NCBI RefSeq assembly: GCF_008040105.1 | Contig: NZ_VRMG01000001.1 | Span: 1 to 64,000, forward strand | Reading direction: 5' to 3' | DNA length: 64,000 nt | From: Lacisediminihabitans profunda | GTDB taxonomy: Bacteria > Actinomycetota > Actinomycetes > Actinomycetales > Microbacteriaceae | Part shown: piece by piece, positions 52,530-62,598 of the stretch | How the letters are laid out: each line of letters opens with the position of its first letter | Numbering within the stretch: position 1 is the stretch's first letter | Made by a program: the position numbers and the translations under genes | The notes under the pieces: generated by a model | The model's input: the letters and a program-made list of their open reading frames with translations, nothing else | Told to the model about the DNA's origin: nothing | Databases searched by the model: none

Positions 52530-53213
52530 CTACGGCTCCCTGGTCCCGCCGTCGTCGTTGGGCAGGTCTCCCGGGGGGACATCCATGTGGCGCGCCTCCG
52601 AGCGCACGATCAGCTTCTTCGCGAGCAGGGCGAGCAGGAGGAACACCGCGATGATCGCCGCGAAGAGGTAGCCCGCGTAATGCAACTGGGACGAGAGCTG
52701 ACGGTACGAACCGGCCGCGAGCCAGCCGACGGACACGTAGGCTCCGGCCCAGATCACACAGGCCGGCGCCGTCCAGGCCAGGAACTTGCGGTAGCGCATA
52801 GCGCTCATGCCCACGGTGAGGGGGATGAGGGCGTGCAGCACAGGCAGGAAGCGGGAGACGAACACCGCGACGCCGCCGCGTCGATCGACGTAGTTCTTCG
52901 CTCGCACCCAGTTGACCTCGCCGAGCCTGCGCCCCAGGGGGCTCACTCGGATGCGCGGGCCGAAGTACCGGCCGAGGGCGAAGCCGAGGCTCTCCCCGGC
53001 GAGGGAGCCCACGACGACGGCCGCGAAGAGCGCCGCCCACTCCGCCCAGTCGACGATCGCCGTGGAGGCCACGAGCACGATGGTGTCCCCGGGCACGATG
53101 AGCCCGATCAGGATGGAGGTCTCGAGAAACATCCCCACCGTGGCCAGGAGCACGCGCAGCACAGGGTCGACCTGCCGGACGGTGTCCAGAATCCAGCCGA
53201 GGACCTCGTTCAC
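52530..53213 (-). CDS. DedA-family membrane protein
   Basis: A 227-residue DedA/SNARE-associated protein. GTG start overlaps the upstream pabC-like stop by 4 bp. VGMFLETSILIGLIVPGDTIVLVAS is near residue 25, followed by the conserved FVSRFLPVLHALIPLTVGMSAM (about 115-136). DedA proteins are flippase-like and support membrane homeostasis. Its coupling to a folate gene is probably only organisational. Confidence 0.9.
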   Translation of the reverse strand: MNEVLGWILDTVRQVDPVLRVLLATVGMFLETSILIGLIVPGDTIVLVASTAIVDWAEWAALFAAVVVGSLAGESLGFALGRYFGPRIRVSPLGRRLGEVNWVRAKNYVDRRGGVAVFVSRFLPVLHALIPLTVGMSAMRYRKFLAWTAPACVIWAGAYVSVGWLAAGSYRQLSSQLHYAGYLFAAIIAVFLLLALLAKKLIVRSEARHMDVPPGDLPNDDGGTREP

Positions 53214-54019
53214 AGCCCGGGTCCGGTCGCCGGAGGGTCGGGCAGGGGCTTGCGCAGCCGGTCGAGCCTGGCGCGCCAGAGCGCGAGACGGCCGGGAAGC
53301 TCGGCTGGTTCTGGGCCGTCGATCCACCCGGTGACGATCCGGATGCCCTGAAGCGCGTTGAGCGCCCAGATCTCCAGCCCGTCCAGCTCGCTGGGGGTCA
53401 CCGACTCATAGTGCACGTCGATGCCGAGCGCGGTCGCGAGCGCGATCACCGATCTCGCGGTGACGCTGTCCACCCGGTCGAGGTCGAGCGACGGTGCGCA
53501 GAGGAACTCTCCACGCCACCAGAGAATCGAGCTGTACGCCCCCTCGATGACGAAACCCTCCGGCGAGACGATGACCGCCTCATCCGCCCCTCGCGCCTGA
53601 GCCTCGGTGCGAAGTCGGAGGAGCGCCGCGGTGTCTGGTCCCTTGACGAGCGGGGAGGTTCGCGGGTCCCGGCCGCGATGGGTGGCCAGGCGCACCGACC
53701 TTGTGCGCTCCGGGGCGGAGCGCAGGCGGAACACCAGGAGCGGCGCGCCGTCCCTGAGCTGCAGCTCGACGCGGGGGAACCAGTCCCCGGTGCGCGGGAT
53801 CTGCGCGATCACGGCGTCCCAGAAGCCGGCCGGATCGAGTCCGGGGTGCTCGCCGGTGATTCCGGAGAGGAAACGGGAACGGTGTACCTCGAGGGCGAGC
53901 ACCGCTCCCTCGGTCACGAGCCAGGAGTCGGCCACGGCGACCGCGGTGCCGAACATGTCGCAGTACTCGAGCGGTTGCAGGTGGCCACCGTGCCAGCGGT
54001 AGATCGAGGTCGTACTCAT
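53210..54019 (-). CDS. pabC: Aminodeoxychorismate lyase-like class IV aminotransferase
   Basis: A 269-residue PLP protein. The PLP Lys is in TSPLVKGPD near residue 122, and EAVIVSPEGFVIEGAYSSILWW (about 145-166) is the phosphate-binding region typical of 4-amino-4-deoxychorismate lyase and D-amino-acid aminotransferase. The C-terminus is LNALQGIRIVTGW. It diverges from pabB with 11 bp between, so the two probably make p-aminobenzoate for folate. Confidence 0.84.
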   Translation of the reverse strand: MSTTSIYRWHGGHLQPLEYCDMFGTAVAVADSWLVTEGAVLALEVHRSRFLSGITGEHPGLDPAGFWDAVIAQIPRTGDWFPRVELQLRDGAPLLVFRLRSAPERTRSVRLATHRGRDPRTSPLVKGPDTAALLRLRTEAQARGADEAVIVSPEGFVIEGAYSSILWWRGEFLCAPSLDLDRVDSVTARSVIALATALGIDVHYESVTPSELDGLEIWALNALQGIRIVTGWIDGPEPAELPGRLALWRARLDRLRKPLPDPPATGPGL

Positions 54020-54030
54020 AGAGTTAGGTT

Positions 54031-55437
54031 ATGCGCCAACGTCTGATCGAAGCGCCTGTGCGCGGCTGGACCGACCCGGCCGACGCCTTCGCCTCACTCC
54101 TCGGCGACTCCGAGCGCGCGGTCTGGCTCGACTCCGGAGTGCATGCCGTCGCAGGAATGAGTTATTTGGCGGCGGGATCCCGGCTCGTGACCGCCTCGGT
54201 GCCGGCCGGCACGATCACGGTCGACGGTATTCCGGAGCAGGGGACCATCCTCGATTTCCTGCGCCGGGAACTGCCCACGCGCGCCGTGGGCGGTGCCGGA
54301 TTCCGCCTCGGCTGGGTCGGCTGGCTCGGCTACGAGTTGCGCTCCCAGACCATGGGCACACCGATCACCCACGAGTCCGCGGTGCCGGACGCCTCACTGC
54401 TGTTCGTCGACCGTGCGATCGCCTTCGACCACCACAGCCGCACGATGCGCGTCATCGCGCTCGGTGACGACTGGCTGGGCGAGCTCGGCGAGTGGCGGCG
54501 GACGGTCTCGCGACGGCTCGCCACGTCGGCGACCCGCGGGTCCACGGTCGCGGAGACGGCTCCACCAGTGAGCGCCCCACGGGTGATCTGGGCCTACGAG
54601 GACGACGAGTACCTCGCGATGATCCGGGAGTGCCAGGCCTCGATCGCGGCGGGCGACGCGTACCAGCTGTGCCTCACCACGCAGGCGGTCGTGGAGGCCA
54701 GGCCCGATCCGCTGGCAACCTATCTCGCGCTGCGTCGATCGAGCCCCACCCACCACGGCGCGCTCTACATCGCGGACGGGATCGCGCTGCTCAGCGCGTC
54801 GCCCGAGCTCTTTCTCTCGGTGTCCCCGGACGGCATCGTCGAATCCCGGCCGATCAAGGGCACGAGGGCGCGGGGCGCCACTGCCGGCGAGGACGCCGCG
54901 CTCGCCACCGAACTGGAGCAGAGCGACAAGGAGCGCGCGGAGAACCTGATGATCGTGGACCTCATGCGCAACGACATCGCCCGGGTGAGTGAGGTCGGCT
55001 CGGTGAGCGTGCCGAGCCTCATCGCCTTGGAGAGCTACGCGCACGTGCACCAGCTCGTGAGCACGGTGCGCGGACGGCTCGCCGCCGGCCGGACCGGCAT
55101 CGACGCGGTCGAGGCCTGCTTCCCGGCCGGTTCGATGACGGGCGCGCCCAAGCTCAGCGCGGTCACCATCCTCGAGCGGCTGGAGAACCGCGCCCGGGGC
55201 GTGTACTCCGGCGCGTTCGGCTACTTCGGCCTCGACGGCCGGATCGACCTCGCCATGGTGATCCGCAGCATCCTGATCGACCGCGATCGCAGCACGGTGG
55301 GGGCAGGGGGAGGAATCACGGCCCTGTCGGTGCCCGAGGACGAGCTCGACGAGGTGCGGCTCAAGGCGGCCGCCCTCCTCGCCGTGCTCGGCGCCCCCGG
55401 CCATCCCCCCGCCCCTTCCGAAATCCATGCAATCTGA
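54031..55437 (+). CDS. pabB: Aminodeoxychorismate synthase component I
   Basis: A 468-residue chorismate-utilising enzyme. The catalytic half has AYQLCLTTQAVVEARP, LFLSVSPDGIVESRPIKGTRARG near residue 275, EQSDKERAENLMIVDLMRND near 295, FPAGSMTGAPKLSAV near 370 and YSGAFGYFGLDGRIDLAMVIRS near 395. The N-terminal beta-sandwich has GWVGWLGYELRSQ. The PIKGT motif fits PabB or TrpE; the pabC neighbour favours PabB. The last residues PSEIHAI and the stop are encoded by the left arm of a palindromic repeat, so the original C-terminus was probably altered. Confidence 0.88.
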   Translation: MRQRLIEAPVRGWTDPADAFASLLGDSERAVWLDSGVHAVAGMSYLAAGSRLVTASVPAGTITVDGIPEQGTILDFLRRELPTRAVGGAGFRLGWVGWLGYELRSQTMGTPITHESAVPDASLLFVDRAIAFDHHSRTMRVIALGDDWLGELGEWRRTVSRRLATSATRGSTVAETAPPVSAPRVIWAYEDDEYLAMIRECQASIAAGDAYQLCLTTQAVVEARPDPLATYLALRRSSPTHHGALYIADGIALLSASPELFLSVSPDGIVESRPIKGTRARGATAGEDAALATELEQSDKERAENLMIVDLMRNDIARVSEVGSVSVPSLIALESYAHVHQLVSTVRGRLAAGRTGIDAVEACFPAGSMTGAPKLSAVTILERLENRARGVYSGAFGYFGLDGRIDLAMVIRSILIDRDRSTVGAGGGITALSVPEDELDEVRLKAAALLAVLGAPGHPPAPSEIHAI

Positions 55438-55505
55438 GCTCACCCCCGCGTGTCGTCTGCGGCTGCACGGCGTGGCGAGCCGGAAAGCATGGATTTCGGA
55501 AGGGG
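55412..55505. repeat. REP-like palindromic repeat, copy 2, overlapping the pabB end
   Basis: CCCCTTCCGAAATCCATGC (55412-55430) and GCATGGATTTCGGAAGGGG (55487-55505) are perfect 19-bp inverted repeats around 56 nt. The end sequence CTTCCGAAATCCATGC is identical to that of the copy at 18150-18237. The left arm is read as the final codons of pabB, with the stop at 55435-55437 just inside the element. The hairpin may also end the pabB transcript. Confidence 0.87.
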
Positions 55506-55554
55506 AAGGTAGGCGGGAGGATGCCCGGCGGGAACGTTCCGCGGCCGGTGCGCG

Positions 55555-55582
55555 TTGGCCAGACAGGTACATTCGGTAACCT
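55555..55582 (+). promoter_or_regulatory. Candidate leuS promoter
   Basis: TTGGCC (55555-55560), a 16-bp spacer and TAACCT (55577-55582) form a weak -35/-10 pair in the 132-bp gap after the REP element. A TTGATA just downstream is an alternative -10. No T-box or other leader structure was seen. Confidence 0.35.
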
Positions 55583-55637
55583 TGATAGCTGACCGTGCGT
55601 TATTCCGGTCGACCTCCGCTTATGAATTGAGACTTTT

Positions 55638-58244
55638 TTGGCACACGACCGCTCAGACGCCGACCAGGGCCCCCACTACGACGCCGCGGCGTTGCAGCAG
55701 AAGTGGCTCGTCCGGTGGGAGCAGCTGCAGCCGTTCCGCACCGACATTCCCAACGACAATCGGCCGCGCAAGTACATCCTCGACATGTTCCCGTACCCGT
55801 CGGGCGACCTGCACATGGGGCACGCCGAGGCGTTCGCCCTGGGCGACGTCGTGGCCCGCTACTGGCGTCAGCAGGGCTTCAACGTGCTGCATCCGATCGG
55901 CTGGGACTCCTTCGGCCTCCCGGCGGAGAACGCGGCGATCAAGCGTGGAATCGACCCGCGCGAGTGGACGTACGCCAACATCGCCCAGCAGAAGGCGTCG
56001 ATGAAGAGCTACGGCATCTCCTTCGACTGGGACCGCGAACTGCACACGAGCGACCCCGAGTATTACAAGTGGAACCAGTGGCTGTTCCTCAAGCTCTACG
56101 AGAAGGGCCTCGCCTACCGCAAGGAGAGCTGGGTCAATTGGGACCCGGTGGACCAGACCGTGCTCGCCAACGAGCAGGTGCTGCCGGATGGAACCTCCGA
56201 TCGCTCGGGCGCCGTCGTCGTGAAGAAGAAGCTCACCCAGTGGTACTTCAAGATCACCGACTATGCCGACCGCCTGCTCGACGACCTCAACCAGCTCGAG
56301 GGGTCCTGGCCGCCCCGCGTGCTCGCGATGCAGCGCAACTGGATCGGTCGTTCGATCGGCGCGGATGTCGACTTCGTGATCGAGGGCGTGGCGCGCAGCG
56401 ACGAGCCCGGTGTGACGACGCCGAGCAGGACCGTCACGGTCTTCACCACCCGCCCCGACACCCTGTACGGGGCGACCTTCATGGTCGTCGCCCCGGACTC
56501 CGACCTGGCCGCGGAGCTCGTTGCCGACGCGCCGGAGGAGCTCAGGCAGCCATTCCAGGACTACCTGACCCAGGTGCAGAAGACCTCGGAGATCGAGCGC
56601 CAGGATGCGAGTCGCGAGAAGACCGGCGTCTTCCTCGGCCGCTACGCGGTGAACCCTGTCAACGGGGAGCTCCTGCCGATTTGGGCCGCGGACTATGTGC
56701 TCGCCGACTATGGCCACGGCGCCGTCATGTCGGTGCCGGCTCACGACCAGCGTGACCTCGACTTCGCCCGCAAGTTCGGACTCCCGGTGCGCGTGGTCGT
56801 CGACACGAATGCCCCGGTCACCGGCACCATCCCGGTGATCCCGGTCAATCCGGAGACCGGTGAGGCCGAGCTGCCGGATGACCTGCCGCCGCTCGACCCG
56901 TCGATCACGGGCGTCGCGCTCGTCGGGGAAGGCCGCCTGCTCAATTCCGGGCCGCTCAACGGGCTGAGCAAGTCCAACGCCATCAAGCGCATCATCGAGC
57001 AGCTCGAGTCCGTCGGTCGCGGCCGCGCGGCCAAGAACTACCGGCTTCGCGACTGGCTCATCTCCCGCCAGCGCTACTGGGGGACGCCCATCCCGATCCT
57101 GCACGGCGAGGACGGCGAGCTCATCCCGGTGCCCGAGGACCAGCTGCCCGTGCTGCTGCCGCCCACCGAGGGTCTCGACCTCCAGCCGAAGGGCACGTCG
57201 CCACTCGGCGCCGCGCACGATTGGCTGAATGTGACCGCCCCGGACGGCTCCCCGGCGACTCGCGATCCAGACACCATGGACACCTTCGTCGACAGCTCGT
57301 GGTATTTCCTGCGGTTCATGAACCCGAATGATGACACGAAGGCCTTCGACCCGCGCGAGGTCGACAAGTGGGCGCCGGTCGACCAGTATGTCGGCGGGGT
57401 GGAGCACGCCATCCTGCACCTGCTGTATGCCCGGTTCATCACCAAGGTTCTCTTCGACCTCGGCTACGTGAGCTTCACCGAGCCGTTCAGCGCCCTGCTC
57501 AACCAGGGGATGGTGCTCTCCGGCGGCTCGAAGATGTCGAAGAGCAAGGGCGGTGTGAATCTCGGCGACGAGATCGAGGCGCACGGCGTGGACGCGATCC
57601 GTCTCACCATGGCGTTCGCCGGCCCGCCCGACGAGGACATCAACTGGGAGGACGTGTCACCGGCCGGCGCCGCCAAGTTCCTGGCCAGGGCCTGGCGTTT
57701 GGCGCACGACGTGAAGAGCGCGCCGGAGATCGACTGGAGAACGGGAGACGTGGCGCTGCGCCGCGTGACCCACCGCTTCCTCGCCGAGGCGCCGGGCCTC
57801 GTCGAGGCGTTCAAGTTCAACGTCGTCGTCGCGCGGCTCATGGAGCTCGTGAACGCGACCCGCAAGGCGATCGACACCGGACCGGGCGCGACGGATGCCG
57901 CGGTGCGGGAGGCGACGGAGACCGTGGCCCTCGGCCTGAGCCTCTTCGCCCCGTACACGGCGGAGGAGATGTGGGAGATGCTCGGCTATCCGGCGACGGT
58001 TTCCGCGTACGGCTGGCGCAAGGCCGACCCGACCCTCCTCGTCGAGAGCGAGGTCACCGCGGTGATCCAGGTCGACGGCAAGGTTCGCGATCGTCTCGAG
58101 GTCAATCCGAAGATCGACCCCGCAGAGCTCGAGAAGCTCGCGATGGCCTCCGCCGCCGTGACGCGGGCCATCGGCGACCGCTCGATCGTGAACGTGATCG
58201 TTCGGGCGCCGCGGATCGTGAACATCGCGACGAAGGCGGTCTGA
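55638..58244 (+). CDS. leuS: Leucyl-tRNA synthetase
   Basis: An 868-residue class I synthetase that charges tRNA-Leu. The HIGH equivalent is [14 protein letters not shown] near residue 56, and the KMSKS loop appears in [14 protein letters not shown] near 635. The editing CP1 domain spans about 245-440, with a [12 protein letters not shown] block. The start is TTG with only a weak GAGA upstream, because a TGA lies 15 bp before it in frame. A second start is not available, so leuS probably has low translation initiation or an unusual leader. Confidence 0.95.
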   Translation: MAHDRSDADQGPHYDAAALQQKWLVRWEQLQPFRTDIPNDNRPRKYILDMFPYPSGDLHMGHAEAFALGDVVARYWRQQGFNVLHPIGWDSFGLPAENAAIKRGIDPREWTYANIAQQKASMKSYGISFDWDRELHTSDPEYYKWNQWLFLKLYEKGLAYRKESWVNWDPVDQTVLANEQVLPDGTSDRSGAVVVKKKLTQWYFKITDYADRLLDDLNQLEGSWPPRVLAMQRNWIGRSIGADVDFVIEGVARSDEPGVTTPSRTVTVFTTRPDTLYGATFMVVAPDSDLAAELVADAPEELRQPFQDYLTQVQKTSEIERQDASREKTGVFLGRYAVNPVNGELLPIWAADYVLADYGHGAVMSVPAHDQRDLDFARKFGLPVRVVVDTNAPVTGTIPVIPVNPETGEAELPDDLPPLDPSITGVALVGEGRLLNSGPLNGLSKSNAIKRIIEQLESVGRGRAAKNYRLRDWLISRQRYWGTPIPILHGEDGELIPVPEDQLPVLLPPTEGLDLQPKGTSPLGAAHDWLNVTAPDGSPATRDPDTMDTFVDSSWYFLRFMNPNDDTKAFDPREVDKWAPVDQYVGGVEHAILHLLYARFITKVLFDLGYVSFTEPFSALLNQGMVLSGGSKMSKSKGGVNLGDEIEAHGVDAIRLTMAFAGPPDEDINWEDVSPAGAAKFLARAWRLAHDVKSAPEIDWRTGDVALRRVTHRFLAEAPGLVEAFKFNVVVARLMELVNATRKAIDTGPGATDAAVREATETVALGLSLFAPYTAEEMWEMLGYPATVSAYGWRKADPTLLVESEVTAVIQVDGKVRDRLEVNPKIDPAELEKLAMASAAVTRAIGDRSIVNVIVRAPRIVNIATKAV

Positions 58245-58371
58245 GCTAGAGCGCCGCCGCGCAACCGCACCGCGCGGCTCTTCTCCCCGGCAGCCACGCT
58301 TCACGACGGGCACTCCCCGGGAGCGCCTCGACTGCCGGGTCGCACCCGCACCCCGGGCGTACCGTCGCTGA

Positions 58372-59010
58372 ATGGATGCGTCGGACGAGGTCGTAGCGCC
58401 GCGCCGGCCGCGGGTTCGAATCGGGATCGGCGCGGCGGCGGTGCTCGTGGCGGTCGGGCTGGGCATCGCCATTCTCGTGTCCGCCTTCGGCTCCCACGGC
58501 AGCACGAGCACTGTCACGAAGCCGACCTTCACCCCACCGGCGTCAACCGGACCTGCCGGCGTCGAGGCCGCCAACCCCGGCGCCGGAATCTACGTGCATG
58601 TGCTCGGGGCGGTTGCCTCGCCCGGTCTCTTCCTGCTCAAGGACGGCGACCGGGCCGTCGACGCCGTCTCGGCCGCCGGCGGCTTCACCTCCACGGCCGA
58701 CCAGGCCCAACTCAACCTCGCGCGGCGCCTGGTCGACGGCGAGCAGATCTACGTGCCGAATGTCGGTGAGGCCCCGCCGACGGCCGCCGGCGGGGGAGCA
58801 ACAGCGGCACAACCCGCGGGCAAGGTGAACCTGAACACCGCCGACGAGGCGACGCTCGAGACCCTCCCGCGGGTGGGGCCGGCGATGGCGAAACGCATCC
58901 TCGACTGGCGCAAGACGAACGGGCGGTTCTCGTCGATCGAAGACCTCATGGGAGTGACCGGGGTGGGCGACAAGACGTTCGAGGGGCTCAAGGACCTCAT
59001 CACGGTATGA
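58372..59010 (+). CDS. comEA: ComEA-family competence/DNA-binding protein
   Basis: A 212-residue protein anchored by one N-terminal helix (about 17-40). A low-complexity linker is followed by an SLBB-type domain (IYVHVLGAVASPGLFLL, about 72-125), a second Pro/Ala linker and C-terminal helix-hairpin-helix repeats (VNLNTADEATLETLPRVGPAMAKRILDWR). It is the membrane-bound DNA receptor of the natural transformation machinery. It overlaps comEC by 4 bp. Confidence 0.92.
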   Translation: MDASDEVVAPRRPRVRIGIGAAAVLVAVGLGIAILVSAFGSHGSTSTVTKPTFTPPASTGPAGVEAANPGAGIYVHVLGAVASPGLFLLKDGDRAVDAVSAAGGFTSTADQAQLNLARRLVDGEQIYVPNVGEAPPTAAGGGATAAQPAGKVNLNTADEATLETLPRVGPAMAKRILDWRKTNGRFSSIEDLMGVTGVGDKTFEGLKDLITV

Positions 59011-61340
59011 CCCTCGATCTCCGGCTCGCCGCGCCGGTCGTCGTGGCCTGGATCGTGGTCGGAGTGCTGATCGGCGCTCCGGACGCGCTCGTCGGAGCCG
59101 CGGTTGCGACGTGGGCGGCGACGGTCGCGGCCGGGGGCTGGGCCGCGCTCGGGCGGCGCCACGAGACGAGCGGAGTCGTCGTCGTTGCCATCGTCGCACT
59201 CGCCGCCTCGGCGATGCTCCTCACCGTGGCCGCCGTGCAGTATCCGCACCGCCAACCGCACGTCCTGGTCGCCGCCGCCCACTCCGGGAGGTACATCACG
59301 GTGACGGCCGTGACGGCGGAGGTGCTTCACCCGGGAATGAAGAACTACGGCGTCACCGTCACAGAGGCATCGGTCGGGTCCACCAGGATCGATTGCGCCC
59401 TGCCGGTGACCGTCTTCGGCGAGCCGCCGCCGGGAGAAACTACCGGCATCGGCACGGAGCTGACGCTCGGCGGAACGCTCGTGGCGACGGACCCGGCGGA
59501 CGACGTGTCGTTCCTCCTCTTCGCATCGAAGCCTCCGACGCTCGTCGCTCCTCCGCCCTGGTACCTCGACTGGGCGAATGGCCTGAGGTCGGGTCTCGGC
59601 CGGGCCGCGTCCGGCCTCCCGGGCAGCGGCGGCGGTCTGTTGCCCGGCCTCGCCATCGGGGATACCTCGGCGGTCAGCCCCGCGCTCGGCGCGGCGATGA
59701 AGGCGACATCGCTGAGTCACCTCACGGCGGTGTCCGGGGCGAACTGCGCGGTGGTGATCGCCCTGATCATGCTTGCGGGCGCGGCACTCGGCCTCTCCCG
59801 GCGGTGGCGGATCGCCGCCTCGCTCGTGGTGCTCCTCGGCTTCGTCGTGCTGGTGACGCCACAGCCGAGCGTGCTGCGGTCCGCGGTGATGGCCACTCTC
59901 GTGCTCGTCGCGACGGCGGCCGGTCGTCCTGTGCGCGGGGTGAGCATCCTGTCGCTCGCGTCTGTCATCCTGCTGGCCGTCGACCCCTGGCTGTCCCGCA
60001 GCTACGGCTTCATTCTGTCGGTGCTCGCGACCGGCGGGCTGCTGATCCTGGCCGGGCCGATCACGCGACTCCTCGCGAGGCGGCTGCCCACCTGGGTCGC
60101 CGCGATCGTGGCGATTCCCCTCGCCGCCCAACTCGCCTGCCAGCCCGTACTGGTGCTGCTCAACCCGGTGATCCCCACCTACGGTGTGCTGGCGAACATG
60201 CTGGCCGAGCCCGCGGCGCCCCTCGCGACGGTGCTGGGCCTTGCCGCCTGCCTCGTCCTCGCCCCCCTGCCCGCGATCGGCCACGCCATTGCGTGGGTGG
60301 CGTGGCTGCCGGCGGCCTGGATCGCCGCGGTCGCCCAGTTCTTCGCCGGCCTGCCCGGCAGCGCCATCCCGTGGCCCGCCGGTGCGCCCGGTGTCGCCCT
60401 CGCGGCCCTTGCGACGGCCGCCGGGTTGCTCGCGGCCTTCCCGCCCCGCAGCAGGGCGCTGGCGGTCCGCCGGGTCGCCTCCGCCGGCCTCGCCCTGCTG
60501 CTCGTGGGGTACCTGGGAGTGGCGGGAGGGGAGCGGCTGCGTGTGCAGCTCGGCCGGCCCGGCGACTGGCAGATCGCGGTCTGCGACGTCGGCCAGGGGG
60601 ACGCCGTGCTGGTGCGGAGTCTCGGCCGGCTCGCCCTCATCGACACCGGGCCGAAGCCGGAGCGCCTCACCCGGTGCCTCGACTCGTTGGGGATCGGCCG
60701 CATCGACCTGCTCGTGCTCACGCACTACGACCTCGACCACGTGGGGGGAACCGATGCCGTGGTCGGGCGGGTGGATCGAGCCATGATCGGGCCGCGATCC
60801 GACGCCGGGGACGATCGACTCGCCCACCAGCTCGCCGCGTCGGGCGCCGCCGTCGAGCAGGTGAGTCGGGGGCTGACCGGCACGCTGGGGGAGTTGCGCT
60901 GGGAGGTGCTCTGGCCGAGATCCCCGCTCGCCGGCGTCCAGCCGGGCAATGACGCGAGCGTCACGATGCGATTTCGGGGAGCGGGCGCCTGTGCATCCGG
61001 CTGCCTGAGCTCGATCTTCCTGGGCGACCTGGGCAACGAGCCACAGGCGCGGATGATGGCCGCCAATCGCATCGCCGAGGTGGATGTGGTGAAGGTCGCC
61101 CACCACGGGTCCGCCGACCAGAACGAGGACCTGTACGCCAAACTGCACGCCACGATCGGGCTGATCGGGGTCGGGGCGGACAACACCTACGGGCATCCGA
61201 CCGACAAACTGCTCGGAATCCTTGCGAGGGTTGCAACGACGGCCGCCCGCACCGACCGCGACGGCATGATCCTGGTCTCCACCCGGCCGGGCGGTGGGCT
61301 CGCCGTCTGGACGGAGCGCTCGCCGCCGGCACTCCGCTGA
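59007..61340 (+). CDS. comEC: ComEC/Rec2-family DNA internalisation protein
   Basis: A 777-residue polytopic membrane protein. The competence domain runs across about 10 helices with SHLTAVSGANCAVVIAL near residue 240. The C-terminal metallo-beta-lactamase domain begins at DWQIAVCDVGQGDAVLVRS near 525, with LTHYDLDHVGG (metal ligands) and KVAHHGSADQNEDLY. It forms the channel for incoming single-stranded DNA. Together with comEA it suggests that this strain had, or has, DNA uptake ability; no pilus genes are in the window. Confidence 0.93.
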   Translation: MTLDLRLAAPVVVAWIVVGVLIGAPDALVGAAVATWAATVAAGGWAALGRRHETSGVVVVAIVALAASAMLLTVAAVQYPHRQPHVLVAAAHSGRYITVTAVTAEVLHPGMKNYGVTVTEASVGSTRIDCALPVTVFGEPPPGETTGIGTELTLGGTLVATDPADDVSFLLFASKPPTLVAPPPWYLDWANGLRSGLGRAASGLPGSGGGLLPGLAIGDTSAVSPALGAAMKATSLSHLTAVSGANCAVVIALIMLAGAALGLSRRWRIAASLVVLLGFVVLVTPQPSVLRSAVMATLVLVATAAGRPVRGVSILSLASVILLAVDPWLSRSYGFILSVLATGGLLILAGPITRLLARRLPTWVAAIVAIPLAAQLACQPVLVLLNPVIPTYGVLANMLAEPAAPLATVLGLAACLVLAPLPAIGHAIAWVAWLPAAWIAAVAQFFAGLPGSAIPWPAGAPGVALAALATAAGLLAAFPPRSRALAVRRVASAGLALLLVGYLGVAGGERLRVQLGRPGDWQIAVCDVGQGDAVLVRSLGRLALIDTGPKPERLTRCLDSLGIGRIDLLVLTHYDLDHVGGTDAVVGRVDRAMIGPRSDAGDDRLAHQLAASGAAVEQVSRGLTGTLGELRWEVLWPRSPLAGVQPGNDASVTMRFRGAGACASGCLSSIFLGDLGNEPQARMMAANRIAEVDVVKVAHHGSADQNEDLYAKLHATIGLIGVGADNTYGHPTDKLLGILARVATTAARTDRDGMILVSTRPGGGLAVWTERSPPALR

Positions 61341-61407
61341 CGGTGCCGGCGGTGACGGTGCCGCCGAATAGGCTGGGGTGGGTTCAAACGCAGGGTGAGG
61401 GAGTTCC

Positions 61408-62421
61408 GTGGCAGGCAAGGCTGCGCCAAAGGCAGCGGTGGCGATCCCGCAACTCGGCTGGTCGAAGGTGCGACCGGCGACTATCGTGCTCGTCTCCGGC
61501 ACCGAGGACTTCCTCGCCGACCGCGCCATCCGCATCCTGCGCGACACGCTGCGGGCGGAGGACCCGAGCCTGGAGATCAGCGACTTGGAGGCCGACGCCT
61601 ACGGGCCCGGGGAGCTCATCACCCTCGCGAGCCCATCCCTGTTCGGGGAGCCCCGGATGATCCGGGTGACCGGCGTGGAGAAGTGCACTGACGCCTTCAT
61701 CACCGAGACCCTCGCCTACCTCGAGTCGCCGGCGGACGACACCTATCTCGTGTTGCGCCATGCCGGTGGTGTGCGGGGCAAGAAGCTTCTCGACGCCATC
61801 CGCGGAGGACTCGGCAACGGGATCGAGATCGTCTGCGCCGAGCTAAAGAAGGACTCGGACAAGCTCGATTTCGCGGCGGCGGAATTCGCCGTCGAGGGGC
61901 GCAGGATCACGGGCGGCGCGCTGCGGGCGCTAGCCTCCGCCTTCTCCGACGACCTCGCCGAGCTCGCCGCGGCGTGCCAGCAGCTGCTTGCCGACGCGAG
62001 CGAGGAGATCACCGAGGCCACGGTGGAGAAGTACTACTCCGGGCGGGTGGAGACCAACGCGTTCCGGGTGGCCGACATCGCGATAGCCGGCCGCTACGGC
62101 GAGGCGCTGGTGCTCCTGCGGCATGCCCTCGCATCCGGCGCCGATCCCGTTCCGATCGTCGCTGCCTTCGCGAGCAAGCTCCGCACGATGGCGAAGATCG
62201 CGGGTGCGCGCGGTGGTTCCGGGCAGCTCGCCCAGCAGTTCGGGCTCGCGCCCTGGCAGGTCGATCGGGCCAGGCGCGACCTGCAGGGCTGGGACGACGC
62301 CGGGCTCGGCCGCTGCATAGAACTGCTCGCCGAGACCGATGCGGCGGTCAAGGGCGGCGGTCGCGACCCGGTCTTCGCGATCGAACGGATGATCGGCGTG
62401 ATCAGCGCCCGCGGGGCGTAA
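61408..62421 (+). CDS. holA: DNA polymerase III delta subunit
   Basis: A 337-residue clamp-loader subunit. GTG start follows GAGGGAG. It has the AAA+-like N-terminal fold without an active P-loop (IVLVSGTEDFLADRAIRILRD), the FGEPRMIRV region that opens the sliding clamp, and the C-terminal collar (NAFRVADIAIAGRYGEALVLLRHAL). It loads the beta clamp with delta-prime and tau. The comEC-holA-rpsT order is common in actinobacteria and many other bacteria. Confidence 0.93.
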   Translation: MAGKAAPKAAVAIPQLGWSKVRPATIVLVSGTEDFLADRAIRILRDTLRAEDPSLEISDLEADAYGPGELITLASPSLFGEPRMIRVTGVEKCTDAFITETLAYLESPADDTYLVLRHAGGVRGKKLLDAIRGGLGNGIEIVCAELKKDSDKLDFAAAEFAVEGRRITGGALRALASAFSDDLAELAAACQQLLADASEEITEATVEKYYSGRVETNAFRVADIAIAGRYGEALVLLRHALASGADPVPIVAAFASKLRTMAKIAGARGGSGQLAQQFGLAPWQVDRARRDLQGWDDAGLGRCIELLAETDAAVKGGGRDPVFAIERMIGVISARGA

Positions 62422-62534
62422 CGCGACCCGCGTATCCGTCTCTCCGCACCCGCCGGGGTCCCGCGTCGTCACCGAACGGCGGCGGAGGGATGGCTGCGCA
62501 AACGGCGGCGGATGGCTGGCCGACCGCGGGCACG

Positions 62535-62566
62535 CAAAAAGCCCGCCACCGCGAGCGGGGACGGGC
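62535..62566 (-). terminator. Intrinsic terminator of rpsT
   Basis: On the minus strand this reads AGCCCG, an inner GC-rich stem-loop, CGGGCTTTTT (ending at 62535). The 6-bp outer stem plus T-run is a classic rho-independent terminator 33 bp after the rpsT stop. In the plus direction the A-run makes it unlikely to act for holA. Confidence 0.85.
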
Positions 62567-62598
62567 TGTCAGCGGAAGGCTCTTAGAGAGCGGAGCCG

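Noticed and set aside
55595-55630. A 12-codon leader frame before leuS with a rare CTT leucine codon
   Set aside because: Only one Leu codon, no ribosome-binding site and no paired attenuator hairpins were seen.
58749-61547. A 900-residue open frame opposite comEC
   Set aside because: The composition is dominated by Arg, Gly, His and Asp with no domain, while comEA and comEC on the other strand have clear motifs.
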